From NCBI GenBank assembly GCA_016165875.1, contig JABBOT010000080.1:34734364-34798363 (forward strand): 64,000 nt of DNA. The letters are read 5' to 3'. Below, in pieces: positions 51,200 to 64,000 of this stretch; positions within the stretch are counted from its first letter, which is position 1; every line of letters begins with the position of its first letter. Both the position numbers and the translations under genes were made by a program. Source of the stretch: Acanthopleura granulata (lineage: Eukaryota; Mollusca; Polyplacophora; Chitonida; Chitonidae). The notes under the pieces were generated by a model, which did no database searches, had not been told where the DNA came from, and saw only the letters and a list, made by a program, of their open reading frames with translations.

Positions 51200-54100
51200 A
51201 CCATGCACCGCTACTTCCCCCTGGTTTTCACGGTGACGATTTTGTACACATGCGATTAATATTCTTCTGTATCATAAGAGTGTAAAATGTGATTGGTTGT
51301 GAGTATGAGTAGAAGGGTTCAGGATGTCATCCAGGCACACGGCGGTTACACCCGATACTGACGTTACGAGATACCAAATGATGTTTTCATTGAGTAATTT
51401 TAACCACTGTTTCAACACTGCTCACTCCAGAACCATATTTATTAGGCCGTGGTTTCACACCAAAACCAGTGATGATAGAAATGCGTGTGTGTTATCACTA
51501 AAACACATGGATTCCTATCATTTTGTCGTTTTTCATTATTTTTATGCAGAAGAACATTAATCAAATGTGTACAGAATCGCTACAATGAAAACCAGAGGGG
51601 TGCTTAATGAAGCTCTTTGTGTATCCGTTTTCTGAGATACAATTCGTGTAATGCTGTGGTCACTTCATCTTCGACGCCACTGTAGCTAAAATGAAGTGAA
51701 GTGAAGTCATCACTCATCATTCATTAACTGGGATTTACTACTTCTGTGCCTATACTCTTATTACTCATAGGTAATCGCCAAGACGCGGTAACAAAGGTAA
51801 TTGTAGAAAAGACAAACTCCACACTTCTATAAATATCATGGCTTAAAATCTTACTGTAACGCGAGTTTCTTGCCAGAGACTGTTATTATTATATCAAGAA
51901 AACCAGAGAAAAAGCAAAAAGTCCATCAGACTAGTAAATCAGTAAACGTCGATTACCTCACAATCGAGGCGACTTAGATTAAACGGGTTCTGTGGTACTT
52001 TTATGAATCAGCAGTAAATGACAACACTCATTATCATAGATGATCTGAGAAAAGCGACAAGCTCCAAGGGTGAAGATATCATGGCTTGATTACCCAGAAC
52101 ATTGACTTTCACTGCATCGCGAGTTGATTGCCAGACAGCACACCTATTAAATCTTGAACGTGAAAGAAGGGAGCAAAAATTAAATTTGTGATAATATACT
52201 TAAATCGATAACCATCATGTGGTTAACTTGGTTTGACGTTGTACTTCAATGGCTTAATTTTTCCTCAGGATGAGATGATCAAAGTGAGGCTTGAGTACAC
52301 TAAAGACTTGATTGTTACCTATATGATGAAGCATACCCAAAGAGTTTGCATGCACCGGTATCTAATAATCTGCAAAATCGAAATTATATCGACCAACATT
52401 GCCCCTCTCCGCCCTTTTTCATGCATATTGCTCTGTTTTCACTGACGCCCATCATTTAATTTTGCTCAGTCTTTATTGTTTATTACTTAGGCAAGGTATA
52501 TAAATACACTCGTTACACGATTTTGCGTTTTGCTATAACAGTATTTGTGGATCAATACGAAGATGGAACACAACAGGGTTTCAATCACGCTTACATTACA
52601 ACAGTGCTAGTGTGAGTGTTTGCAGTATTTAAATCACCCTTTGCGCAATGTAGAAATTAATTCACGAAACGATCCTATATTCTACGCCGTGGAAGTGGAA
52701 TGCAATACTGTGCCTTGGTCTTGAAATTAAAAATTATGGTCAGTAAAATGTGTTTCATTCAAATATGCTAAACAATTCAAAACTTTGAACAATCCATTTA
52801 ATATCAATTAAACAATGATTATGATTTGTATTTGTTAACGTTACTTTTGGCCAGATTACCTTACAATGTTTTCCATAACGGAGTAAAATGGTACATACAT
52901 CTGCTGTTCCAGACTACTCTGTTGTAATTTGTTTGGGTAAAATTAGGGGCAAAGGCCTGGCAACAAGCTGTCGGTGTCCTCACTTGTAAAATAAGGGTCA
53001 TAATGTCTGCAGTACCATCGTGTAGAGTACACAGATCGCGTGTTTCTCCTATTACGGTGTTTTATGACTAGAGCGACTGTTGTGGTAAACCCCTCGTAGA
53101 AATGCCCGAGTAAGTGTAGTCAAAACACGGATTTTTCTAACAGTGTAGGAAATCTATGTACACTAATCAAGTGATCTAATACATCTTAGCTGACAGCTTT
53201 ACACTCAGCAGGTGAGGTACTATCCTAGGGAAACTCGCCAGGGGTCGATTTTACTTATCCGCGTAATGGAAGTAGACAAATCGGCTTTAACGATTACCGA
53301 TTAGCAAAGGCTTGATGAGTTGTCGACGTCTCCAGCAGGTATAACAAACCATTGTGAACTTCCAGCCAGCCTATTTACGATTGGGATCAATACACTTATA
53401 AATTACTCTTGTTCCCTCCTCGACCGCTTTTTGTTCACATCCACACGCCTGCATGCCAAAGTAATCACGTTTAAAGGCGCTTTATCTAGAATGTATAAAA
53501 AAAATACATCGGATAAAAGAAAACAGAAATTTAACTATTTGATATTCTGAGTTCATATGCATGTTGCAAATCTTAGTGTACTATTTCATTTTATAAAGGG
53601 AAAATGCCCTTTTCAGGGCTTTCTGGTTTATTTTATGTCTTTTTATGTGTTTTTCTTGTTTTTATGTTTTTTATGTTACGCTTATAACCATAATTTCAAT
53701 GCAACTTCGTAAGGATGTTCATTCCTTTGCTAATATTAAAAGAGCACGACCATCTCAAACGTCACATGTGCCGATATCATGGGGAATTTGCTGATTCAGC
53801 AGCTTTTACACGTTGTGGGCCCTTTATGGACAATACGCGGTTGACATTTTGCGCTGGTGGCCTAACGTTCCTTCATCTCTGCCAGTATGGTGTGAAAATC
53901 TATAATGTATACGTGGGAATGTTCATCAGTAACGTGTCAATGGGCGGTGGTTTATGCATGGCACTCCTCGTTTCTCTAGCCATAAACCTGACCGCAATCA
54001 TTTAAGTGAAAAAGTTTTGAATATCGCGATAAACAACAATGAAATAATTGAATAAAATATATCACATATGTCATGAAAACAACTTCTGTGTGACTCCCTA

Positions 54101-56285
54101 TGGCCAGAATACGACATCACGTCAAGACAGTGCTAATGTAAGCAAACTGTTCGTCGTTCTTAATGTCTCTGCCTCAAGAACAGACAGGTAATCTGCTGAG
54201 CACAGGCGGTTGTCAAAGAGTAACGGTACTTTAGTTTCCGGTTGTGTTGTCCTCAGTTCTGAGCTCCACTCTAAATATGTGACCGTTACACTGGACCAGG
54301 CAACCAGGTTCTGTGATGAAGGCAAGATTATAAAAACTCTGATAAACCTACACCAGTTGGTGACAGGTTGGTTGAAAAGCGGCCCTGCTAGTAACGGCCA
54401 CCATACAGTACCAGTCAGGTTCCCAGGTTAACTTGTAACTTGGCTGTAACCAAATTGTGACCAGCTGGTGTTACAAGGAAAGATCCAGTTTGATAGCACG
54501 TCTGTGAACGTTTACCCGTGTGGTATTGGTAATAATGCAGGACTTCAATCATGCTACATTTTTACCCAATACTATTTTACGCTTTGATGGTATAACTCCT
54601 CACTGCGTTAAGCCAGCTCAGCATAAGAAATTCACCATAAACAGGAACACAATGTGTTGGCGATGTAATATAGCAACAAAAAGTGGGCCTAATCTGGTCT
54701 AATGATATTATAACAGAGGCTATCTCACCCTTACAAACACTCCATTCGTAGTTTGTCATGTGTGTTTCGTTAAAGATTTGTTAATAATGTTTTCATCATA
54801 TTTTGTGTTATAATAAAAATCGACCAAGCATTTATCAGCGGAAAATACGGCGATTTTGAATGAGAATGAGAGCTTGGTAAATTAGCAATAGTATTACAGT
54901 AACTTGACACATTAATACTATATGCGACGTGATTAATGTGAACAAAGTTACAATCATTAACATTTAATTCTACGCTAAATGCGCTACAAGTGAATGGTTT
55001 GCAAAGACCTGAATTGGTTCGTGTTTTATACCTGTACGATAAAAATGAGCTCTCGGTCACTTGTGCAGCTTTGATATTGTCTTGAGAATATTATTCATGA
55101 AGACTGAAAAAATAAACTCAAGCACACAAGCAAGTTTACCGAAATATAATTCGTAGCAAGTATATATTGCCCCACATTACCCAACAAATAATATGAAACA
55201 TTGTTATCATCACAACCAGAAATCTTTATGAACATCGATACAAATTTCGTCTTTTCCCTTTCTCATTGAATGTTGTGGTTTACAGCCCATGTGGCCGAGA
55301 GTGGGAATTAAAAGCAGTGGTTAAATAGATCCATGAGGATTGTTCTCCGGGATGTGAGGACTCATTAATTTTGATCACGTAACCATGGTGGCGTCACTCT
55401 CACTAGCTAACGAATATTTATACAGGAGGACATGGTCCGAAACTACGGGTTTAATTCCACCAAAATTACCAAAACTCTACCATCGCACGAAGCTTCGAGG
55501 ATATCCTTGAGCAAGTGGAGTCATTTCTGTATAAAACAGCTAAGGTGTCACAAAATGCCATTTAGAAGATGAGATGAACGAAATAGTTCTGAACCTGGAC
55601 GTTGCGTGTATAGAAGGTGTCACAGAATTGATGTAGCACGGTTTGTCACTATTCGTGTAAAAGTCATCTTCACATCCACCAGACGAACTCCTCTCAAGGA
55701 ATGTAAATAATTTGCTTACACGATATCTTAATGCGCCAAAACAGAAACATCAAGAGTTAACGTTGCTGATAGCACATCCGTGCTCCGATCAATTTTACCA
55801 TTTTGGATGAAAACCCGGAGTTTCTCCAAAAGGTCAAATAAAGTCAATTGTCATTTGAAGGACGGTTACTTGAGTTCCATTACTGGATCACCCTTGTGTG
55901 GTCTCTTCACAGCCTAACTTTATCAGTGGCTTATTTGCGTGTGATATGGAACAATGACCGATAATTGTATGCTGGCCTCGGCGTAAATTGAGGTGCCAGT
56001 GACTTTGGTAAATGAGTAGGTCTTAAGCCAAGGCAATGTCTCCTTGTGATCCTTCTGACACCCGCCTGTCTGCGGACAGCGGCCAACTTATACGGCTGTC
56101 TGCCACCTACATCGATCGGACGGGCGGAAATTTCTCAAACAGGCTCCTGCAAAGAGAACACCATTAGCCCACAATAACCAAGGTTACGTGGGATTAAGCC
56201 TTTGCTATCCGTCTGAAAAATTGTCTGCCTGGAGCCGTACAATTAGTATGCACAATCCAGTTAAAGACACAACACAGTGTCTCCA
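51200..56285. other. Intergenic DNA, no recognised gene
   Basis: Two diverged blocks at about 51810-51920 and 52050-52170 share 'atatcatggctt' and 'gcgagttnnttgccagac', a weak local duplication. A T-rich stretch with repeated tttttatg lies at about 53630-53690. A 96-codon frame at 53715-54005 (+) has hydrophobic glycine-rich segments but no identifiable family. Confidence 0.55.
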
Positions 56286-59200
56286 TCAAACACGGAGGTC
56301 CTCAGAGGGGGTCGTAAAAGTTAACTCAGTCGACACGGAATTGTCACTGATGTTGCTCCGCGATCGCTTTATCACGGCTGGCTTTCGGCGGAAGGAGCGC
56401 CGGAAGTACTGGATACTGTTTGAGGAATCCTGGGTGTACTCGTAGGTGAATCCTCCGATAATGCCGCCAAGAATCGGACCGATCCAAAACACCTGGAAAA
56501 TAGCATGAAAAGAAACTAGATTGCAGAGATGGAAAGGAAAACCAAAATCAGAGGAAGTAATTTTGAAACAAAATGATTACTGCATACCAAAAGAGCAGAG
56601 AGCAATGATGTAGCCTACATTCAGGGGAGCCATGGGGGATGTTTTTATGGCGTGATTTTTTTTGTATTTATTTTTTGCTAGATCCAGGAATAACCAAGAC
56701 GAGCAAATTGCGTTTCGTCAAATACGCACCATGCTCTATCAAAACAGTGTTACTGTTTTGGTATAATATTTGTTCACTTTTTTGTTTCAATGTAATGTTT
56801 AAAAACTTGACATAAACACTAAATATACAGATCAGCTAATTCTTTTTTCACTTCATATTTTATGTACATCTCCTATTTTACACCGCGTCTTTCATTAAGC
56901 AGTATATAATGTTCAGTGAATATACCTTTCTGGAACTTCAGTAATGTCATGTGAATACTGTTCACACGCTCTGTTTAAAGGACAAAAAATAGATGAAAAA
57001 AAGTGTTAAATTCAACAATGTTAATTAAATGTCTGCAAGGGGGGAATAAACAAATAAAAGGGCTGGCATTCGATAGAAAAGAAAGGTGATTATGCCTGAT
57101 TATGTTGGTTTCACAGTTTAATTAAAGCTGACTGTGAGCTAGAGGCACAAATGTGGCTCAACCGTTCTAACGATGCACTGACGTACGGAGCAGCACTGAG
57201 CCACACTGACTCCTGGTATCAAACGGGAGGTCCAACAGATCTGTAACTATCGACTGCAGAACAGTAGGTTGTAAACGATGTTAGTTTCTTCTAACCTGCA
57301 TAAAACTGGTTCCCCTGGACAAACAATACCTATAGAGGTGCTTCATAACAACCACACAGGTATATACACTATGGCAGTATGTATCAAATCAAACAATTCC
57401 GGCGCACAAGATGTCTTCACCTGGTCGGGTTGATCGCCATTTCCTACGTCTATTCCCCAGTGATTGAATGGAAACGTCACCAGCTTTCTGAATATGCAAA
57501 AAAGTCACCGCTTTGCGTGACAGGAAATTGATTATAGCGCGAAATTTCGAGTCTAAACATGGCGGAATTATACCAAAGAGAAGTTTTCGTCAAAACACGG
57601 CGGATTTACTCTAACTGTTGATCGGAACATAGAAATGAAGGCACAGTTGTATGCAGAGGTTGTATCTGTTCATCGATGCATAAATCTACCAGGTCAAGGT
57701 TTTATCTAAGATTTCATGACGTAATTTCGGGGTTAAACAGCGAACTCATCCGGGATCATATCGGGAGTGCGTGAAGCTGAACTGTTCTGTGCTCATTGTT
57801 AAATCTGGTGTCAGCTTCACTTGTGGAACCAGCCGTGAGCTAGAGGAATGTCATTCTGGTCTCACTGTCACAAAACTTCGTAAATTAGTATCTCGTAACT
57901 TTTCTCGTAAATGGCATTCTAACGTAAACAACGTCTGTTGCGGAAAAAAACTAGAGACATATGACGTACAGATTTTTGCGAAAGAGGCCCCTGAATCTGT
58001 GTTTAGAGCACTACACAAGGGTAACGGAGTCGACACTGGAATAAGCTTTACAGCGTGATACAGCCAGTAGGTTGTGTGACGCCGTGAGTTTTGTACTCAA
58101 GTTTAAGATCATTTAAGCCTGTAATGAATTAATTCATTATTAACTGAGGCTAAACTGCGAGTCCTAAAACCTGTTTAAACCCAAGATGCTGTATTTCCCA
58201 GTTACGTGAGGCCATTTACCAACTATGCACTGTCATGGTTGTTCTAGTTTTAATCTCTGTGCTGTAAAGTCTTAGATTTTATGCCTCCATAGAGCAGGAT
58301 TCTGCTCGTGGAGTGAAAATCTAGACGTATTGACAGAGATTTGCCGACAAACAAAATGAGAGTTCTAGGTCAATAATCGCAAGACCAGTTTTCAAAACAA
58401 TGTGGAACACAAACCAGCAACGTACAGAAATCAGGAAATTAGGATGGATTCATGCAAAGTGAAGAAATCAGCAGAAAGACTCAAGGACTACTCAAGGCGG
58501 ATGAATTAAATCTGTATTCAAATCGTTGTACCATGCCAATTTAGAAGCTGTCGTTAATCAAAATATGTATCTTAGCTTAGTAACGCTTAATCTGTACAAT
58601 GTGTCAATCTTATTTAATAGCCTGGAACTGGATACAATTATAAAGCAGAGTGCCATAAAATGTAGACTCTGCAAACTCCTTCTACATGTGCAAACGCCGT
58701 CTGCTTACTACTATTTGCCAACCATTGCACTGTCCTCGCTGCTCTTGTTCTCCTCTATCTGCTGTGACCTTTTATACTGTGATACATGTACGACAGTCGT
58801 GCAAAGCAATAAGGCGAGCAAAAATGGCGCCATCAAGCAGTAGTTGAGCATGCATCCTCTGACTACAAAGTCTATTTTATTATATGTTTCATGCTAGGAT
58901 GTTATCGACAAGAACAAGAAAAAAATCTACGTCTGTATCAAGTTAAGTTACGAAAGGTGTGAAATGGATGGGTGATTTGTTAGGAGCATTTCTTTGGAAA
59001 GGTCACTAATTCAAAGAAAAGAATAATTATAACACGCGTAGAGAGACAGGTGAGTGTGAAAAGATGCCCAACGCAAAGGTTGTCGAATTGCCATTTCAAA
59101 AGAAAAGCAGCACTGCAGTCAATAGTTTTCACTTCGGTGAATTAAGCCGTCGTAATATCTACAATAACCCGACCAAAGGCCAACCCATGGCAACCAGAAG

Positions 59201-60898
59201 CTGAAAGTAAAATCGTCACAACATCGGTGAAGATGCACTGCGTGAACTCTGTTGAAATCGGGAGAGACGTATCACACATCAGCCTTTGTAGTTGGCAGCC
59301 AACAATTACAATGTCATTTGCAGCAAGACAACCCTTCGGAATTAGGCAAATAAGATATAATTAAGCTCAACGCCCTTCATTGCCACGCATGATTATTCGA
59401 CGTCCAACATCTGACAGCGTGATGGCGAATGAGAGGCTCAAAGTAAACTGTTCAACGAAATGGCCATCTTACATAACGGAACTGTACTGGGATAATTATT
59501 GGGGCGTTGAAGTAGTCGTGTTATACCACTGGAGACAGATTTACGCGAGCTGCATATAACAGTATGAGGCGTCTGATGAATGTGAATGTGCGACGTACTA
59601 GATCCCAAGATGAAAGCCTTCGGTAAATGACATCTTGCTGGGGCAGTCAGAAGCAGCTCAGCATGGAAACCCCTCATTTTCCTCAGTTAATATTAGGGAT
59701 TAAGCCCGAAGGAAGACATCATCTAGCGACATCTAGGGTCTGGTCGGCAGGCATCAATATGAACCCTGCCTACTCTTCCATTAATATGAGTATTTATTGA
59801 TTTACAAAGTTGACTTCTATTTGCCATCATTTACAGACGATATTTACTGCATGGCGTTATTGAAGAAGTTCTGGACAAATTTTTAACTTCTTTTACAGAA
59901 ACCTTGCAGTAAGAAGAGCCTGATGAATAGTTCCCGTAAAAACAAGTCTGTAAAATTCCTAGATCTTTCAAGTCTTAATGACTTTAACCAGATACAAATA
60001 TTAAGTCACGTATTAAGTAGTGGTCAAAATTTGCTGATTGGTATTAATGGACGGCATCTAGTCAAAACAAGCGTGACTCTCTGGTTTTCGTTTTCATTTT
60101 ACAATACACGTATCCGGACAACGGAGGATTACAACACAAATACAAGTAACCAACGCTCTTGTATAGCAATGAACAGATTTTCACAGCAAAGAAAAAGTTT
60201 CCTCCGCTGGAAATCATCTGTATATCTTGGTTTCTGATATAGAATATGAAATATTTGTTGAACGTTTCCCAAGACTGCCTTTACCGCCATTTTATTTGGA
60301 TAACAAGTCGTTGTAAGATAGACAAAATACAAAATTTTATATGACTTTAGGCTCTTGTCACGGAACTCGACACACCAGTACACCACTCTTTAAGCGCCTT
60401 TAAGACCATGTAAATGATCGCAAAAGTCAGCAATCGTTGCAACATTTGCCTGGCGCAAGGTCAATGGCAACGCATAGTGAAGAGATACCTTGCCATGGTA
60501 AATGGGCTTGACGTAGGGAAGCGACAACTTTCTAAGATATGCCCCAGAAAGATTATTACTAGCTTTCTGCGCATAAATCTTTGTTCTCGTCGCCTCCGAA
60601 CTTACCTCTTACCAACAGAATCCTAGGATCGAATTCGGCTCTTGTTTGTGTGGTTGCAATGATTTATTCTACCCATAAACCTGAGAGCGGTCCTATTAGT
60701 ATAAAATTCAACAGCAACAACAACAACATATCATATACCCCATGAAGAAAACACCCGGGCCAATTACAGTGGCAGGTAAAATAGCATTCCTTAGACCACC
60801 CTGCGTCGCTTACTCACCCAATGATCATCCCACAGATGCATAACTAGAGCTGGTCCCAGTGACCGGGCCGGATTCATACTTGCACCAGTGTAGTTTAA
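56286..60898 (-). CDS. Aquaporin, last two exons (5' part missing), join(56286..56492, 60818..60898)
   Basis: The downstream exon begins after attttccag with [10 protein letters not shown], then GFTYEYT, the final membrane helix of AQP1/AQP4-type water channels. It continues into a cytosolic tail with a basic patch (RRSFRRK) and a Ser-rich end finishing E-D-L-R-V, stop at 56286. The upstream exon carries [18 protein letters not shown], the second NPA pore motif with the following arginine of the selectivity filter. Phase 0 joins them (CAT TGG | GTG TTT). The second-NPA exon is 81 bp, the size I recall for vertebrate AQP0/1/4/5. The family moves water across membranes; subfamily beyond classical AQP1/4-like is uncertain. 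The 5' exons (first NPA, helices 1-5) were not found and probably lie past 64000. Confidence 0.92.
56493..60817 (-). other. Aquaporin intron (4325 bp)
   Basis: It is bounded by gtgagtaag and ttttccag. I see no nested gene. At about 58360-58480 it holds a diverged copy of the E-flank block of the 28-47 kb array ('tcaataatcgcaagaccagt', then 'attcatgcaaagtgaag'). Confidence 0.85.
58360..58480 (+). repeat. Dispersed copy of an array block (E flank)
   Basis: It aligns with 34465-34575 and with 37690-37735: 'tca.taatc.ca.gaccagtt..caaaaca' and 'aaattag.a.gattcatgc'. This shows that the array sequence family is not confined to the tandem cluster. Confidence 0.55.
60818..60898 (-). CDS. Aquaporin second-NPA exon (27 codons)
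   Basis: It is flanked by 'tgatttcag' and 'gtgagtaag' splice sites on the minus strand and encodes [15 protein letters not shown]. Both ends are phase 0. It has no stop and no start of its own. Confidence 0.93.
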
Positions 60899-63800
60899 CT
60901 GAAATCAGAGACAACGGCTGTGAATATGTTCATATATGTCAACATTCCGATAGTCAATAAGATACACGGTATTAATATTAAGGCTATGACGTTTACAACG
61001 CTCTATCTGAAGAAATGCGACCCCTTTAAGATTGCTTGCCAATTACTCAGTTTTCATACGTGCTTATAATCAATAAAAGTTTCTTAAGGTTTTCATACAT
61101 TTCACCGCTGGCATGTTGGAGACAAATAAACAAAAGACATTCAATTGGCCTTTTTCACTGATAAAAACGATTGAAACGTTTTACGTTTCATGCCAAACAT
61201 TAGGGCCATATGCTTTTATTTTTGAATCCTATATCTAAAGAGTTAGGCTCACAGCACAAATATAACTCTATGCAACGCTGAGGTAATCTAACTGTGGGGC
61301 TTCTATGTTCCTGAGGGTTCAGTGAAGTGCTTTCTCCAAACTCAATGTGATTTAGATGAAGGCCAGGCCGGGCGAGAAGAAAACAAAGAAAGACACCGCA
61401 CTGAGTTGTTAGCCAAAGTCGACCCCGGGCAACTTACAATATCCGGATCAGAATTATTATTTGTGAGACATGTGATGGATTACTGGCTTTGCCAGAAAGG
61501 CGTTGCCATGGCAAAACGCTAATGCATGCGCAGTAAATTGCAGCACAGAGACAGAATGACATGTTTAGCCGCGTTTCCTTTCCGACCAAAACACTTTTCC
61601 TTGTAAACTAGTGGAAAAGTGTTGAGAGAATGTCCACGAGGCCTTAGGCTGCCCTAATTTCGGCTGTCATACTGCTGACCAGCAGGTCACTCCCTGCTTT
61701 GAGAAAGCACTTTATCATGTTTATACGTCATCCAACTTCACAGAGCTCTTTCCAGTGCGGAAACGGAACACCACGCAAGACAAAAACCTGTATTTGCTCC
61801 AGTGGTAAACCAATGAGAACAAGGTCAGTATTAAACCAAATTTTAAATCTGACTTAAACTCTTATTTTTGGACCCCATGAGTTTAAAACAACCTAAAATG
61901 TCTCGTTAAAATGCTTGTGACGCAGTTTGAATTTCTCATATCATAATCTAGGAAATGTTAAAGATTTAAAATCCGACTCTGATCAAAAATGTCTCTGTGG
62001 AAAGGACCCCAGGATCCTAACAGCACATTGTATAATATAAGTGTACGCAAATCTCGGGGTCTCATACTGTAACTTGAGATTCAGAATTCAATTTTCTTCC
62101 GTGATGCAGTTAACTTAAACCCTCAAATAAAACTGAATTACCTTTGGCTGATTGGCGCAGTTCAGTCAAGTCTGACAATTAATCAACGCGGTCCAGGGCA
62201 TATGAATTATCTGCCTTATGGCTGTCACCAGAACCCGGTTTCATCGGCCTGATTTATTTGATTTTCCGCTCATTTGGCACCGTATCACGAAGATTACATC
62301 GAGGAAGTGACAGATCGAGTGGTATTGGATATGTTCTAATGCCGCCGAGGTAATATCAAAATTTGCTGCTATGGTTAAATACGACTGACACGGAATGGCA
62401 AAGTTGAAAGCTGATGAATATCTCATTCTATACGCTCGCCAAGCCTCCCGAGCTTAATATCGGTTCTGAAAGCCATAAGCAGGCAAAGAGCTAGAGGTGA
62501 GCGATTCTACGGTACCGACAAAAATATCGTCTCGCTAAGGTATCCAAAGGTTTAAAGTTTAGTAAAGATAATAAAAGAACCATATATGATTATCATCAAG
62601 CACACTTCATTGGTTTAGGTTTAAATCTCTAGGTAGCCTACAGAACTTTTGTTCCTTTCAAGAGACACACTGGTCTATAACAATGAACGGCACTTCTGTA
62701 TATCTTATACAGTTATGCTGCCTGGACGTGTAAAACATTTACCCCTTATGATTATAAGGGCGAAAAGCTACAGTGACCTTTCCTTTCTTGCAATATATGC
62801 GTAATACGTAATTAGTTTGTCCACAACGTCATCACGAGGGCAGGAATGAAAACCAGACTTAGCAGCTTAGCAGGAATTACTTTAGACTTGGAAGGTTCCC
62901 TGTTAACCATAACTTCATAAAGTTGACGGTTACGAAATTTTTTGAGCAGTGTTTCTCTTGTGTCACTACATATTGTTATTCTGACTTTCTCTTCAGGTCA
63001 GATCAACGTCCAGAAAACATGTACTACACCTTCATTTTCAGCTGAAAGATGCGGTGCACTGCTTCGCATTCAGACCAAGGTCAAAAAATGTTCATTAGCA
63101 TCGTAATTACACAAATTATATATGAAAGTAGGAAAAAAATCTACCGAGTTAAGAAAAACCTTGTGCATGATTGATTTAGGGAGAATATAACATCCTCATT
63201 TGCCTTCATTTCTTACATTCATATATATGCAGAGATCAGTTCGAGCAGTTAATGACGTTAAATATTGATTGAATTAACGCCAAGCCGATCGTTTACGTCA
63301 GTGGATCTCCGCATTTAGATCAGCAAGCAGACTGCAATTCCCACTCTCCCAGGGGAAGGTCAAGTACAGCTTGGTTCACCAGCTAATTATACACCAAATG
63401 TATTTTATAAAAAAAGAGTCTATTTGTTTACTTCGTCTATTTTTTGCATAACATTTTAAATGCTAGCCTTACAAGGGATGCCTCCAATTCAATCTTCTAC
63501 CAATGCTAATTTAGCCATGAAAGATAATTCCATTCAATTTCTCGTTGCAGACGCGAAATTTTTTTATGATTGCACCAGACATTTGGAATCCTATCTGTGC
63601 AGCATTTTCTCCGTGCGTGTATATTTTGCTTATCTTCGCCGTATGGCTGAAGAATTCATTTATCCATGAATTACGTGTGGGTCCATGCTATCTTGGATGT
63701 CATTCAGTAACTTTATAGAAAACATGAACAGAGTTCATTATTCTCGGATAAACTGGTGACATGAATGGTGAAGTCACACTAAGATTTCAACTACCCAATG

Positions 63801-64000
63801 AATCGTATAGTAACTACATTAACCATAAGATTTTAAAAACTTCTTTTCTTTTATATGGAATAAAATTACACAGTTTGCTTGTAGACAACAATAATAATGT
63901 TAATCTTCAAGAAGACAATTCAAAGATAGTCGTTTTACTTCTGTTTGAACGGTGGGTTACATGTCACAAATCCACACCTTAGTGTCAATGGTTCAGTGTG
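60899..64000. other. Probable aquaporin intron or upstream DNA
   Basis: I searched by eye on the minus strand for the preceding aquaporin exon (helix 5 and the segment before the second NPA) and did not find it. No other gene is recognised. Confidence 0.5.

Noticed and set aside
53715..54005. 96-codon frame with hydrophobic Gly-rich stretches, considered as an aquaporin exon
   Set aside because: It is on the opposite strand to the aquaporin, lacks NPA or other channel motifs and shows no clear splice context.
57771..58058. 95-codon plus-strand frame in the aquaporin intron
   Set aside because: Starts at GTG, matches no family, and an equally open antisense frame exists.

Overview
This is animal nuclear DNA, most likely from a lophotrochozoan and probably a mollusc. 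Coding is sparse. There are GT-AG introns, tRNA-derived SINEs of a type I recall from bivalves and gastropods (body ending near 'tataagtgaaatattcttgagtacgg', AAATA-rich tail), many microsatellites, an LTR retrotransposon relic and a large metazoan NFX1-type zinc-finger helicase. No prokaryotic feature is seen. The species cannot be fixed from the window.

Layout. 1-5.4 kb: no recognisable gene, one SINE tail. 5.4-8.3 kb (+): a broken, internally deleted paralogue of ZNFX1. 8.3-13.5 kb: SINE pieces, a long TA microsatellite and a perfect 17-bp hairpin. 13.5-23.05 kb (-): a complete two-exon ZNFX1 gene predicting 2415 residues, with a recent in-frame tandem duplication of its arginine/serine-rich N-terminal region. 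23.1-28.4 kb: its 5' flank and intergenic DNA. 28.4-47.1 kb: a large degenerate tandem array. About five units share modules in a conserved order, including a 34-bp minisatellite and a SINE captured before duplication. 47.1-49 kb: nothing recognised. 49.0-51.2 kb (-): the 3' end of a Ty3/gypsy-type element, with an 838-bp LTR and an integrase remnant followed directly by the linker that normally precedes reverse transcriptase, the unusual integrase-first order of Gmr1-like elements. 51.2-56.3 kb: no recognised gene. 56.3-60.9 kb (-): the last two exons of an aquaporin whose 5' exons were not found and probably lie beyond the right edge.

The only intact genes I can support are ZNFX1 and the partial aquaporin; nothing suggests they work together. 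ZNFX1 is an SF1 RNA helicase known from antiviral sensing and, in nematodes, small-RNA inheritance. Its relic is in opposite orientation about 9 kb away and keeps roughly 93% identity in the helicase core, so the pair forms a long imperfect inverted repeat that could in principle give double-stranded RNA. The relic's outer parts are far more diverged than its core, which suggests past gene conversion.
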